Assembly: GCA_036346225.1 (NCBI GenBank)
Contig: JARFIW010001469.1
Coordinates: 7,348,001 to 7,412,000 of the forward strand
Reading direction: 5' to 3'
Length of the DNA: 64,000 bases
Source: Platerodrilus igneus
Lineage: Eukaryota; Arthropoda; Insecta; Coleoptera; Lycidae
The notes under the pieces are model-generated. The model was not told where the DNA came from, did no database searches, and worked only from the letters and a program-made list of their open reading frames with translations. The position numbers and the translations under genes are program-made. Below, piece by piece: positions 1-11,260 of the stretch. Positions within the stretch are counted from its first letter, which is position 1. The number at the start of each line of letters is the position of its first letter.

Positions 1-575
1 AGAAAGAAAATACATTCAAACAATAAATCAAAACCCAACTACATCAAATTCGTCTTAACTGGTGCTTAAATTGTCAAGCTGCATGCCAAAAACTGGTTAG
101 AAAATAAATAAAAAATATAAAATAAATAAATAAATAGTTACATTCTGAATCTCATTTCTAGAGATGTCAACTTTGCAATAAACAAAAATGTCGGTCAATA
201 CAGCTTTTCGTGTCTGGATTCCACAGTCCCTTAAAAATTACCAGCTTGTTGTTCACTTCGGAAGTGGCACCACACCACATATAAAACCTACCTTAAAAAT
301 TACCATACACATTTTAATTAATCATAAAAAAAAGTTCTAATTTCAACTTCATACACTAGCATACTTAAAATTAAACAAGTTTCGGTTCTGGGCACTTTAT
401 TAGCTTATTACTATTTAAATAGTCCAGTAAAACAATTGCGTCAGCATTTATACCAACTTCTTATGAATGGGCGGATACCATATATAATTCATATTTTAAT
501 TTGACAACTTATTTCTCTTTCTTATAAATGATTTACGTACAATTATTTTTACATTCTTCGAATAAAACGACATAA
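1..575. other. AT-rich flank, nothing recognised
   Basis: This is low-complexity AT-rich sequence with no open frame resembling a known family. It ends where the inverted-end sequence of the hAT-like element begins. Confidence 0.5.
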
Positions 576-708
576 CAGGGTGTCTATCCATATGGAAAAC
601 CTGTGAAAGTCGGGGAAGTATATTTGGACTGGAAAAAAGAAGGAAATGTCTGGAAAATTTTCTATAGTAATGAAAATCAATTAAAAATATTTCTTTTCTT
701 TTTTTCAC

Positions 709-1059
709 TTGAAAAAATGTAGCCTGCTAGAAGAAAATATGTTTTCTTTCCATTCCTTAAACCAGTTTCAGCTTTTAGAAGCAAAGTTAGGTTTCTTTAT
801 TTCAGTGGCATCAAAAGTCAAGCGTTTTTTAATGAGATTCCAGGCTGGTAAGCCAATGGCACCCTTCCTGTATGAAGAAATGTATTTGCTGCTTCATGGC
901 TTAATGAAGAGATTTATTAAAAATGATGTTATAGACAAGAACAGTACTGCAATGAAGTTAATGAAAGTTGATATAACCCAGAAGTGCAATCTTGTATCAA
1001 TTACTGAAACGAACATTGGTTTTGTAGCAAGGCGCAGCCTTAATGAAAGTAAAGCATGA
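709..1059 (+). pseudogene. hAT-like transposase, internal fragment
   Basis: A 116-residue open frame close to the left inverted end. It contains a stretch (about residues 20-75) of the kind VASKVKRFLMRFQAGKPMAP, followed by LMKRFIKN. This resembles the linker region of insect hAT-type transposases, which typically read Q-x2-KPM-x-PF then L-x2-R-F-I. There is no zinc-finger N-terminus and no catalytic aspartate here. The frame simply runs into non-coding sequence, and the likely C-terminus of the same protein reappears at 2442. The initiating methionine is probably not the real one. It is a remnant and could not make a working transposase. Confidence 0.55.
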
Positions 1060-1227
1060 AACACTGTAGAGACAAATTTTAAGGAATAATGTGTGCCATT
1101 TTTATTCTCAAATTAATAGAAAGAAATCCATTACGTTTTAAACTTGTTATAGGCTGGAAAACTATTAATTAGTCAAATGTCTAAGTGTTGGAGGATCTTG
1201 GCAGCCACAGGCTGCTTAACCCCCTTC

Positions 1228-1490
1228 ACATACCCTACATGTGATTTTCCAATGCTCCACCCGAAGGTACTACATTGGCCAGGAAGCGAGTTTTTTTTTA
1301 ATTTGTAAAATTTGGAATTTTGCCGAACCCTTGTTGTTCTAAGCAAGGTAAAAATGTTTAACTTGCGTAGCAACACTCACACACGCAACCTCCATTTTAC
1401 CTCTCATCCGAACGAGGGTGTATTTTTGTGAAAAATGCTCACCTAACATTTTCCAAGCGGACCGTTCGGGAGTCGAACCCGGGACTTTGG
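1228..1490 (-). mobile_element. tRNA-derived SINE, copy 1
   Basis: On the minus strand this matches the SINE at 15599-15894 along most of its length. Both share the tRNA-like B box (GGTTCGACTCC here, 1469-1479), the AAAAATGCTCACC stretch, the CCTCGTTCGGATGA stretch, an oligo(A/T) run, and the CTGGCCAATGTAGTACC 3' body. The 5' tRNA-like part is cut off just past the B box, where it abuts a second partial copy. Pol III transcription would need the A box, which is missing. Confidence 0.7.
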
Positions 1491-1606
1491 GCCCCCTTCA
1501 CATACCTTACATGTGATTTTCCAAAGCTCTACCCGAGGGTGCTACATTGGCCAGGAAGCGAGTTTTTTTTTACCTGTAGAATTTGTTATTTTGCCGAACC
1601 CACCAG
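1491..1606 (-). mobile_element. SINE, partial second copy (3' half)
   Basis: This repeats about 115 bp of the 3' half of the neighbouring SINE, with the same order of motifs (CACAT...GTGATTTTCCAA, TACATTGGCCAGGAAGCGAG, T-run, TTTTGCCGAACCC). It lies head to tail with copy 1 and in the same orientation. It looks like either a second insertion at the same place or a template-switch duplication. Confidence 0.6.
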
Positions 1607-1899
1607 TTTTGAGACGGAAAACCTAATGGCGAAAAAATACGCGCAGATAAATCTGATGATTATTATAAAGAACTACAGGTGGTGGTTGTGCAATATCTGC
1701 AACTAATATTGACTGTGCGAAAAGATATATTGGAAAAAATATTTAAGCCGCAAATGTTCTAGTGCTGGAGGAAATTGGAGGAACTTGACAACCAATGAAT
1801 GTTGGAGAAATAGGTTATATAATTGTAAAACAATAGACGGGGACCAGACTGCAAGAAAGAACAGCGGCTATGTTCAAAGACAACAAACATAGAAACAAG

Positions 1900-2265
1900 A
1901 AGAAAATTGTTGAAAGCATATATGGGGAGCACAGCACAGTATGCCTATCAAATACGAGCAGACTTTTGGAATGTTGTGCTTCGGATGTATGAGGATAGTA
2001 GCATGGACAGACAAAGTTAATAACAAATAGGTTATAAAAATAGTAGTGGAATAAAGATATCTGTGGGAAAAGAAATAGGTGAAATAGAAGGGCAGAATAC
2101 GTTCTAATGCATTTTTGGGGAATAGTATGGGATATATTACAAGCAGCGATAGGAAAGAGGAGATAGATGTAGACCTAGATCAGATAGTAATAGATGCAGA
2201 CTGTGCAAATTTCAGAGAAGTGTGTAGGTTAGTTCAGTGTAGGAAACAATGAGGGTACGCGTCTA
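1900..2265 (+). pseudogene. RTE-like LINE C-terminal remnant
   Basis: A frame with several stops recalls the C-terminus of RTE-like LINE proteins. There is a segment with MRIVAWTDKVNNK, where the family usually has (L/I)xISWTDRVTNE. It is followed by YLWEK and, near the end, DADCANFREVCRLVQCR, where the family has DVGC..YREM.RLA..R. The same protein end is better preserved on the minus strand at 10620-11260. It is too decayed to name a family firmly. Confidence 0.4.
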
Positions 2266-2441
2266 ACCAGTTTCAGGACTGAAAACCTAATGATGAGAGG
2301 CATAAGTTGCTTGTCTCCAAATGTTATATCTGCTTCAAGTTCATCATGTGTTCAGAAGATAAAAATAGCTTTTGATGGTTTTGTGGATTGCAAACAAATG
2401 ACAGCTGTCACTACTAATAAAGTGAAATCAAACTTTGTAAA

Positions 2442-3019
2442 TTGATTGCATCTCCTCATGTTAAAAAGAAAATATCAGAATTCAAACATGAGAGTGAAAG
2501 ATTAGATGTTTTCTATTCTTCATTGATTGATAAAAACACAAACGATGAAAACTTATTCATGTTTGTAAAAAATGTTTTGATTATGTCCCATGGAAAAGTA
2601 GCTATTGAAAGCAGTTTCAGCATTATTAAAGCTATGTTGATTGAGAATATACAAGAAAAGTCGGTAATTGCATTGAGAACTGTTTATGATGCTATTAGTA
2701 GTTCTGGAGGTTTATTTAAGGTAGATATTTCAAAACAAATGATACTTGCAGTCAGACTCCCCATAGTTGCTATCATGTAGAACTGAAAGCGAAAAAAATG
2801 ATCGAGAAAAAGTTTGAAGAAGTATCATCTAAATATAAAAGGACTGCAGATGAAATAAAAGAACTTCGAGCAAAGAAAATGAAAATCCAACAGGAAGGAG
2901 AGAAAGAAATAGTTAAACTTGATAGCTTGATAAAAGATCTAAAAGATTACTTTTTCATTGCGATTTTACAATATCCAGATATTCTTTTTGTTTATTTAGT
3001 GCAATTATTATATTCTTAA
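2442..3019 (+). pseudogene. hAT-like transposase, C-terminal fragment
   Basis: Two consecutive open stretches (2442-2780 and 2798-3019) lie in different frames. The first contains VLIMSHGKVAIESSFSIIK and ENIQEKSVIALRTVYDAI. This corresponds to the hAT C-terminal dimerisation region, which in insect relatives reads LSHGQA-x-VERGFS-x-NK...EN-x2-EKSL-x-AQR. The second stretch is a lysine- and glutamate-rich tail (DEIKELRAKKMKIQQEGEKE) of coiled-coil type, also typical of the end of this protein. A frameshift near 2780 separates them. Upstream catalytic sequence is missing or replaced by the SINE and LINE insertions. Confidence 0.6.
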
Positions 3020-3431
3020 AGAACTATAGCGAAACAAAAATATTAATTTTTTGTAAAGATTTTTTCATGAAAATCAAGTTTACCATTTTTTTCAGTCTAT
3101 TATTGAATTGAAATCTTAACTGTTGCTTTGTGATTTCTTTTTCCCGATAAAGAAAATCTTTTTTTTAAAATACTCTGCATTCTTTAACTTCAATATTTTT
3201 TAACAAATATGTTATGGTTTATGTTGTAGTGTGCATGTGTAAGCCCTATTATTTTATGTTTGGAATCCATTTTAAGTAATAAGTCCTAACTATTAGTTCT
3301 TGTGTGCATAAAATGGCTTTCAAAACGACACAACCAACCATCAGAAAAAATACCTGGAAAATTTTGTGTTTTGGCTATGAAAAACCTGGAAAGTCAGGGA
3401 AATTTGAAAATATTTTTGATTAGACACCCTG

Positions 3432-5996
3432 GATTCAGGAACACTAATGGTTCATATTCGTACTAGGTAACCAACTCACGTAAAACAATAACAAATTCTC
3501 ATTTCTGACCGGGTAAACTTGCAAGCTTCAACTTTTACATTTATTCACTATCATAATTACTTTATAGATGTTCATTTCACCAGCGCAATAGTAAAATCCA
3601 TGGGACAGGTGCAAGTGATTTATTGCCTTTCTGCAATTCCACCACACCATGGCCGCGACGATGCATCTCCCTCGCGTGACCTACATCATGTCGTGATTAC
3701 ATTTCAACTTCTCTATTTGAACTTCACTTTCTTGCGTGTCAATCTTGGTTGTTGCCTCACATTCTCCTTTCTACAAAATTCTATTAATTACGATCAGCAT
3801 CCGTAACAATCCTAATCTATGTTTATATACAAGATTATTGTGCTACAGCTGTCTATTGTTAATTTTTTCCCTGGAAAACGTTAAGTCTAGCGTCTTGCAA
3901 CATTTAAAGCTATTTTTCTTTGCGGCTTTAAAATAAGTCATCGACTTGAATAATTACATTTTTAATATATTTAAAAGAAATCATGCTATATCTTTTAAAC
4001 TTAGTTTGTTATGTATACATTAGTATATAGGAAAATACTGATCAATTTTAGTTAGCTTAGGAACCGTAGTAAGAAAATATACGTACAATTTATAACTTAC
4101 CAACAGGATTATTTTATCATACTATTAAAGAAAATTACCAGAATAAATAGTAAAGTACTTGGCACATTCTTTCACAACCAAGAATTAAAAACTGGGAATT
4201 CACTAGAAATATACCAAATTCGACAAATATTAACATATTTTCCATGATGAATCATCCCACAAGCGTGGAATCAAAAATATTCCTATGTGTGTGTGCGTGC
4301 GTGCGTGCATGCGTGCGTGCGTGCGTGCGTATGTGTGTGTGCACTATCAAATCATAATAGTAGGGAGCATTCGAACACAATTGATCTATCATGCTTTTCA
4401 AGCGGTTAAAATTCAATCGACCATCAACCAAATATAGCAATGACATATGTTAAATAATTAAAAGTACGATATTTTAAACTGGTGTTTGCTAGTGAAAAAC
4501 TCCCCAAACGCGTTCGAAAGCGATGAAATTAAATATATGTATAACCGTTACTGAATTAAAGTGATCTGAATTAGTGAAAACTTTCATCAACATTCAGTTG
4601 GATTAAAGGATTACTTATTGGCACCAGAAGTTTGTTTCGCTTTTGTAATAGAGTGGTTGAACCTACTTACATTATAACAAAAAAAAAAACACTAAGGGAT
4701 AAAATCTTTAACTAACATTTTTTAAAAATATTTTATTGTTCTTATCCTGATTGGCAAAAAAACATCCAGGATAAAAATTTGCAATGTAAGTTAACCATAG
4801 TTGGATAACGAAAATAATTTTTTCAATAAGATAATTATCAAAGTAGTATAAACATAGACGCTAAAGATAAAGAAATAAGAATAGTATAAGTGTTTAAAAT
4901 GTATTAAGGAACGATGAATATTGTCCCATAATTGTATAGGGTGCACCGACCCCTTTTCCAATGAGGTATAAAGGTAGGTGTCGTACAGAGTACAAAATAA
5001 ATGTGCTCTGACGGAGCTACAATCGGCCTTTAATAGTTGTGGAGTTTGCAAAAGACATCTCAGGGGGAGGGAGTTATTCATAGATAAAGCTCTTAAGGCT
5101 CTTGATATGATTACTTTCTTTTCTTTTCTAATCCTGCAATAAAAGAGTTAGAAATCAAACGTAAGTTTGAGCAAGAAAAATGCTAAACTTGTATATTGAA
5201 ATCTTGGTTCTTAACATACGAGCAATATTTCTAAAGCGATCAATAATCAGGAAATTACTAAGTCTCAATACATTGTTTTTATAAACATTTACACAAAGTT
5301 TTTCCTAAAGTCAGATAAAATAGTTCTGTTTTAATTTAAACTATTTGCTTGTAAACCTTTTCACCATAAAAAATTTCATGAAATTCTATATGTTCACAGA
5401 GTTAGATTATAAGCAGTAAAAAATATTTAAGAACACAGTTTATTTAAGTACAAGATAAGCAAAAGGCAAAATTACTGTTATGAATACTCGCATAGCTAAT
5501 ATAGATAAGTGTAAAAAGTTAGGTTATAGTGTTTATGCACTACCATTTAAAGTAAAAGAAATTAGAGTAAAACTCAGACCTGGAGTGTAACTGTCTTAGA
5601 TTGTTACTTATATTTTAGTTTTCTTTGAGTTCCACTTGGCATTTTGTAGAAAACATCTGAGAGTTGTGAAACAACCTATCCACAAAATAACATATGGTGA
5701 AGTCTTCAACTTTCTAAATAGAGAAACATCTTGTCCGCCAAATATTTGCAGTTATAAATAATTGGATTCTATCAAAGAAAAGAATCCTGGCATCCAGATC
5801 TTTTATATTGTTTAGGTAAAATTGTTGCATATCATTGTAGGTTTCTTATATAAAACGTTTAAAGAAATTCAGGATTGATGCGAAGATATTTAACGTAACA
5901 GATAAGAGGTCAGACATGATCGTAGATAGAAATTTATATAAAATTAACTGAAGATATAGGTATTGATGTTGGATTTGAAGTTATATAGAGTTAAAC
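3432..5996. other. Non-coding stretch between hAT-like and gypsy elements
   Basis: AT-rich sequence with short chance open frames only. The one structured feature is a GT/GC-type microsatellite at about 4286-4341. The last 600 bp before 5997 should hold the gag, protease and early RT of the gypsy element if it were complete. I cannot recognise them there, so that part is deleted or too decayed. Confidence 0.5.
4286..4341. repeat. (TG)n/(TGCG)n microsatellite
   Basis: Alternating TGTG, then TGCG repeats with one TGCATGCG interruption, then TGTG again. All of it is alternating purine-pyrimidine. Confidence 0.9.
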
Positions 5997-8131
5997 TTGC
6001 AATACGAGTTTTTGAAAATGCCATTTGGTCTTGCGACAAGCCCCTCAGTTTTTGCTAGGTTTGTAAACAGAATATTTAGGGATCTAATAAAAGAAAATAA
6101 GGCGTTAATTTATTTTGATGACATCTTGATTTCCACTGATACAATTATTGAGAACATAGAAATTCTGAAAAACGTTTTACTACTGATGGTTGATAATTTA
6201 TTGGAATTAAGGTTAGATAAGTGCTCGTTTATGATGACAGAGATAGATTATCTTGAATACCACGTCAACAAAAACGGTATTACGCCAAATACAGCTAACG
6301 TCTCCGCAATTGCAGACTATCCTATTCCCAATAATGTCAAACAACTTCAAACTTTTATAGGAATGGCGAGTTATTTTTGAAAATTTATTAAGAATTTTAG
6401 TAATGTTGCATCCCCTCTGTATAACTTGCTAAAGAAAGGAGAAAAATTTGAATTTACAAGCACACATCTTAATACTTTTGAATTATTGAAATCTAAACTA
6501 ACTAGCCAGCCCATTTTAGCAATTTATTCACCTTTTAATGAGACCGAACTACATTGTGATGCGAGCTCAGTAGGGTTTGACTCAATACTTATGCAAAGAC
6601 AAGGCGATGGCATGTTCCATCCAGTGCTCTACTTTAGCAAACGTACATCTGAGGCCGAGTCAAAATATCACAGCTATGAATTAGAATGTTTGGCTATTGT
6701 ATATTCACTCAAAAGATTTCATACTTATCTACAAGGACTTAAGTTTAAGATTATTACTAAGTGCGATAGTTTCAGATTAACAATGAATAAAAGAGATATT
6801 ATTCCAAGGATAATGAGATGGAGTCTTATATTGCAAAATTATGATTACTGCATAGAGCACAGACCTAATAATCAAATGTGTCATGTTGATGCCTTAAGCA
6901 GGGCTCAAACTATTTTTGTGTTAGGAGGAAACACCTTGGAGCAAACTTTGGCAGTCAAGCAACGTAGTGACAGTGAAATCACGCGAATAAAAATTAAATT
7001 ACTTGAGGGTGATCATCCATTTTATGAGTTACGACAAGATTTATTATATAGGAAATTAGGTCGCAAAATTCTGTTTTATATCCCAAAGTCAATGGAACAT
7101 ACTATACTCCATACTCACCACAACGAGCTGGGTTATTTTGGAGTCGATAAGACAGTCGAATTAATCAGCAGAACTTATTGGCTCCCTAAGCTGAAAACTA
7201 AGGTCAAGGATTATATAAGCAATTGTTTAAAGTGCATCGAGTTTAACGCTAAGCAAGGTAAAGTAGAAGGTATGTTGAACAACATTCCAAAGGGCAAACT
7301 ACTATTTGAAGTTCTACATGCTGATCATTACGGACCCCTTACAAGAACCAGTAACCGCCTTAAGTATATATTTGGGGTTGTAAACGGGTTTTCAAAATTT
7401 ATAAAATTCTATCCGTGCAAGAGCACAAATACTCAGGAAGTAATAAAAATTTAAATTCCTATTTTCGGAATTATAGTTAACCTACAATTTTAATAACTGA
7501 TAGAGACTCAACATTTACGTCACATCAGTTCGAAGAATTTGTAAATGAGGAGGGCATTAGGCACATATTAATAGTTCCAAGGGCTAATGGGCAGATTGAG
7601 AGGATGAATCGCTCACTAACCCCCGTACTAGCCAAAATGGTCGACGAAAAGAATGTATCATGGAATGATGCCTTAAGTAAAGTTGAATTCTGCTTCAACA
7701 ACACCATAAATCGATTGATAGGTGATACCTCAAGTCGATTGCTTTTTGGTAGAAATCAGATTGGTCCAATCGACGATAATTTAAGATTAGCTCTTGAATC
7801 ATTTTTCGAGCCTGTAACAAATTTTGAGCAAATTAAACAAGAAGCAAGCGAAAAGAATGAACGAATTCAAGAACAAAACAAAATCTATTATGATAGCAAA
7901 CATAAGCAAGGACATGAATATAAACCTGGAGATTATGTCATGGTGTCCAACAAAGACACTACCATAGGAGTTAATAAAAAACTAATCCCTAAATTTAAAG
8001 GACCGTATGTGATTAAGAAGGTCTTACCACATGACAGGTATGTTGTCACAGACATTATAGGATTCCAGAACACCCAAATTCCTTATGATGGAATACTAGA
8101 TGGTAGTTGTTTAAAACCATATTCAGTATAG
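5997..8131 (+). pseudogene. pol: Ty3/gypsy pol pseudogene (RT-RNase H-integrase)
   Basis: The reading starts inside the reverse transcriptase at KMPFGLATSPSVFARF and includes the catalytic YFDD box. A stop at 6378-6380 interrupts the frame. The same frame continues through RNase H (HCDAS; SYELECLAIVYSLKRF; a position that is normally TDC reads TKC) and the integrase zinc-binding region (HNELGYFG..., C-x2-C). A second frame takes over by about 7493 and carries DRDSTF, GQIERMNRSL and a C-terminal tail with YKPGDYVM, LIPKFKGPY and DRYVV typical of the insect 412/mdg1-type gypsy group. Gag, protease and the first part of RT are absent. The stop, the frameshift and the altered catalytic or zinc-binding residues show it is dead. 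Confidence 0.9.
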
Positions 8132-8730
8132 AAGTAAAAGTGTTAGCTTTAAATATGTACCTATTATAACTTGGGTATTAATGCCATGGGAATTATGAAC
8201 TCTATGTTTTTCTTAACTTTTGTTTTGTATTTATGTATTAAAACACTTATGCATTATGTTAGGTATTATGAAGCTTTATGTTTTATGTTCTTTGACAGTT
8301 ATGTTTATTATGAGATCAACTTTGGGTTTATTATGTAAAACCTAGTAGTTGTATGAGACATGACTTTTATGTTTATTTACTTATGTATCTATTACTGAGC
8401 GATTAAATGTTTTTATGTTTAACTATGATCGAGGCGATCATATGGCCGAGTTGAAGTAGAATTCATTATTCTAGCGTTTGAATATTGCGGTTATATTTCG
8501 TTTATGTTTGGATTTAGACGTGTATAGCGCCTGCGCGCTAGGGAACAAACATTATTATTGATTAGGCTTTTGTGATTATGTTAATTATGGCCGGTACTGG
8601 CGTCTGCATTTTTATGTATTTATGTGTTTGATTTTTGTATTTAATAAGTAATAGAGTGTGTTATGTCCAATCTAGTTATTTTCTACAAGTTCCGAATAAA
8701 GCGTTAGCCACTTTCCTACACTACATTTAA
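8132..8730 (+). mobile_element. 3' untranslated region and probable 3' LTR of the gypsy element
   Basis: Directly after the pol stop lies about 290 bp of TATG-rich sequence, then a segment from about 8425 with GATCGAGGCGATC, TGGCCGAG and, near its end, the signal AATAAAGC (8695-8702). This layout matches the 3' LTRs of 412-like gypsy elements, which have a GGCCGA word near the LTR start and a late polyadenylation signal. I cannot find the 5' partner LTR, so the boundaries are estimates. Confidence 0.4.
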
Positions 8731-9950
8731 GTATAATTCTATATCGTTATTTAAATTTATTCTTAGTTGAACAAATAATAAATTATGTAAGCAGCTCACG
8801 ATTTAGATTTAAACAGTTGATTAGGTTTACATCCGATACTATTTGTATTCCTTATGCTGGTTCGTTTCTACAATTTGTCTAGTCTGTTTCAGTTGGAATT
8901 GAATTTTCTTATATAAAGATGTATCGATTTTACACGTAGAAGCTGCATATGTTGCTATAACCTCGTAAAATTTGATGAGCGCATCGTAAAAGATAAGAAT
9001 GTAGTAATGGTGTAATATTGTTATCCCAGTTTGATTTTTTCCCAAAGAAGTTTTTTGATTTCAGTTTATAACATTGAGACGACCTCGCTGCTATGCGATC
9101 AATTCAGATTTTGAACTCATCCGTATTCTACACTATCAAACACAAGTTTTAGTTATACTGCTAACTTTTCTAATCTGCTTATGTATTCATGTCGCGCTAT
9201 CGGGCCACATTAAACGCAGCTAGCACAAATCCTATAGGATGAAAGGAAAAGGTTTTATTGTGTTTCAAATATTGCATTTACTTAATACTGATATCTTAAG
9301 TTGAGGTTTTTCATCAGAGATGCCGTGGCATTTTGTAGTGTCTTCAGCACACGTTAAGGATGCCGCGAAAAATTGAAAGGGAGTGGTGTTCGTTAACACT
9401 GCGTTACTCGCGCGGAGTTATGAGACATGGTTACTCGTTTGGGGTTACGAAATATCCCTAATCGTTTATTATATTTTTAACCTGTACTTTTTTAAATAAA
9501 AATGATTAGCTACCAAAGTAATTTTAAGACGTTTGATAGGCAGTCTTTTTAAGATATAAAATGAACGGAGAATTGAGAACAAACTAAAATTAATTACAAT
9601 TCTTCTGAGTAAGCGTTCTCTTCATTTGTGATAGCAGTGCACCCAGTACAGGTGACCTGTTGGCGAGTTTTACACGTCCAATTGTTACATTTATAACGAA
9701 CTATTGGAGCTATTTGTCAACCTTCCTTGGACATATGTGGCACCTTCCTCTACAGTTCTTGCCGCGTTAGCTTGTGACTTGTCGGCTATTGTAGCTGTAG
9801 ATAACACTTCTAGGTTTAGCAGAATTCTACATCTTGTCTAAATTTTTCTATGTATATTTGTGTATAAACCCGCCGCAAAATTAGTGGCTTTGTTAGGTCT
9901 TTACAAAATCACTTCTAACAACAGTCTTTTCATATTGGTGACGTATAAGT
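8731..9950. other. Non-coding stretch with one dispersed repeat
   Basis: No credible coding sequence. It contains the dispersed repeat at 9085-9285, entered separately. Confidence 0.5.
9085..9285 (+). repeat. Dispersed repeat, copy 1 (inverted partner at 16740-16945)
   Basis: About 200 bp here match the reverse complement of 16740-16945 at roughly 80 percent by eye. Shared blocks include CCGTATTCTACA, CACTATCAAA, GGCCACA.TAAACG, AGCACAAATCCTA and GGAAAAGGTTTTATT. I do not recognise the family. Neither copy shows coding capacity. Confidence 0.65.
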
Positions 9951-10585
9951 TCAAAACCTTAAGCAACGAATCGCTACCAACATGCCAGACCGCTAACTAA
10001 TTGTGAATTATGTCATGGAGACGTTTATTAAGTTATATCCAATCTAAAGAAGTTTTGTTGACATCTGGCGTTCCGCAGGGTAGTCATCTTGGACCTCTCT
10101 TCTTTATTATCTACATTAACGATATAAAAGAATGTTTTCGTTATAGTAAGTTCTTAATATACGCGGATGACCTTTTTGTCAACTTGTAAACTTTAAGTTC
10201 ACTATACTTCAATCAAGTGAGTTATTAAAGTTATGTTTATAGATATTAGTGAATATTTCACTGGGACTTGTCCTGTTTCTATCTCATAGTATTAATAAAT
10301 AAATAAATATGTTATGGTAAGGCTTAAGCAACTAATCGCTGCCAACATGCCAAACCGTTAAATAATTGTGAGTTATGTCATAGTGATGTTAATTAAGTTA
10401 AATGTTATGGTAAGGCTTAAGCAACTAATCGCTATCAGCATGCCAGCCTGCTGGCTAATTGTGAGTTATATCATGGAGACGTTTATTAAGTTATATGTTA
10501 TGGTAGGGCTTAAGCAGCAAATGGCTGCCAACATGCCAGACCGCTAACTAATTGTGAGTTATGTCATGGTGACATTTAGTTAACT
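9951..10585 (+). repeat. ~92-bp tandem repeat, split by a LINE scrap
   Basis: Three head-to-tail units (about 10312-10405, 10406-10499, 10500-10585) share GTTATGGTA.GGCTTAAGCA, AATCGCTGCCAACATGCCA and AATTGTGAGTTATGTCAT. A fourth unit at 9951-10038 is separated from them by LINE sequence. A related piece also sits in both arms of the big palindrome (about 19527-19590 and 21570-21625), so this is a family and not only a local duplication. Confidence 0.75.
10040..10310 (+). pseudogene. Jockey/CR1-like LINE reverse transcriptase scrap
   Basis: The translation from 10040 contains SGVPQGSHLGPLFFIIYIND and, about 17 residues later, YADDL. These are the classical QG-x4-GP-x2-F and catalytic (F/Y)ADD blocks of Jockey/CR1-type LINEs. 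The frame stops at 10186-10188. About 110 bp further on the sequence ends in an (AATA)n-like tail (10290-10308), as expected for the 3' end of such an element. Most of the LINE is missing, both upstream and between RT and tail. Confidence 0.75.
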
Positions 10586-10619
10586 GATTTTTATTTATTT
10601 ATTTTTTTTTGTTTTGTTT

Positions 10620-11260
10620 TCGAACTTACTTAAGGTCGGTTTGACGCAGCTCTAAATCTTTTCTATTCTGAGCTAGTCTAAAAAGATCTACATACCCTTC
10701 ACAGCCTAAATCTCTAATAATTTGACTAATGTAGCTTTGTCTAGGCCTTCCTACTCTATTTTTATTGGTAGTCTATAATCTAAAACCTTACTAAATAGTC
10801 CCTCATGTCTTAACTGATGCCCTATCATTCTGTCTCTCCCGACCTTTAATTGTTCCCACATACAAGGTTCCTCACCTATCCTTCTGTAAACTTCCTCATT
10901 TGTTACTCTATCTGTCCAACTGATTTTTAACCTTCTCCTGTAACACCAAGTTTCAAAAGCTTCTATCTTTTTCTTATTTACCTCTTTAATTGTCCAAGTC
11001 AAACTACCGTATAATAGAACGCTCCATACGTACGACTTTAAGAAACTTTTTCTATTATCTAAACTAATACTATTGGCTATTAGTAAGTGTTACTTTTTTA
11101 AAAACGTTTTTCTTGCTTGGGCTATTCTAGCTACTATATCCCTTCTGGTACGTCCGTCCTTTGTAATTATACTACCTAAATAGCAAAATTCATCTGCCTC
11201 CTCTAACCCGGTAATACCTATTTTTAATTTTGGTTTAGAACTAAGCTGTATTGTAACATA
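10620..11260 (-). pseudogene. RTE-like LINE, C-terminal part
   Basis: Read on the minus strand this gives the end of an RTE-like LINE protein. The order is LGSIITKDG, then IARARKTF-like sequence, VLLYGSLTWTIKEVNKKKIE, AFETWCYRRRLKISWTDRV, TNEEVYRRIG, MIGHQLRHEG and, past a stop, GRPRQSYISQIIRDLGCEGY. At least two frame breaks and a stop occur, one of them near 11085. The 3' tail of this LINE (10625-10760) recurs in both palindrome arms. RTE-like is my assignment from the AFE-x-WCYRR block, which is shared with some neighbouring clades. Confidence 0.75.

Larger units (their letters stand above)
576..3431 (+). mobile_element. hAT-like DNA transposon, degraded
   Basis: The left end begins CAGGGTGTCTA and the right end finishes TAGACACCCTG, a perfect 11-bp inverted repeat. 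Subterminal sequence on both sides holds matching GGAAAACCTG and GTCNGGGAA words in opposite orientation, as in many insect hAT-type elements. Two coding remnants inside (709-1059 and 2442-3019) resemble the middle and the C-terminal dimerisation parts of one hAT transposase. The middle is displaced by SINE and LINE sequence. The 8 bases outside each end (568-575 and 3432-3439) do not match, so no target duplication survives. The superfamily call rests on ends plus protein resemblance. Confidence 0.65.
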
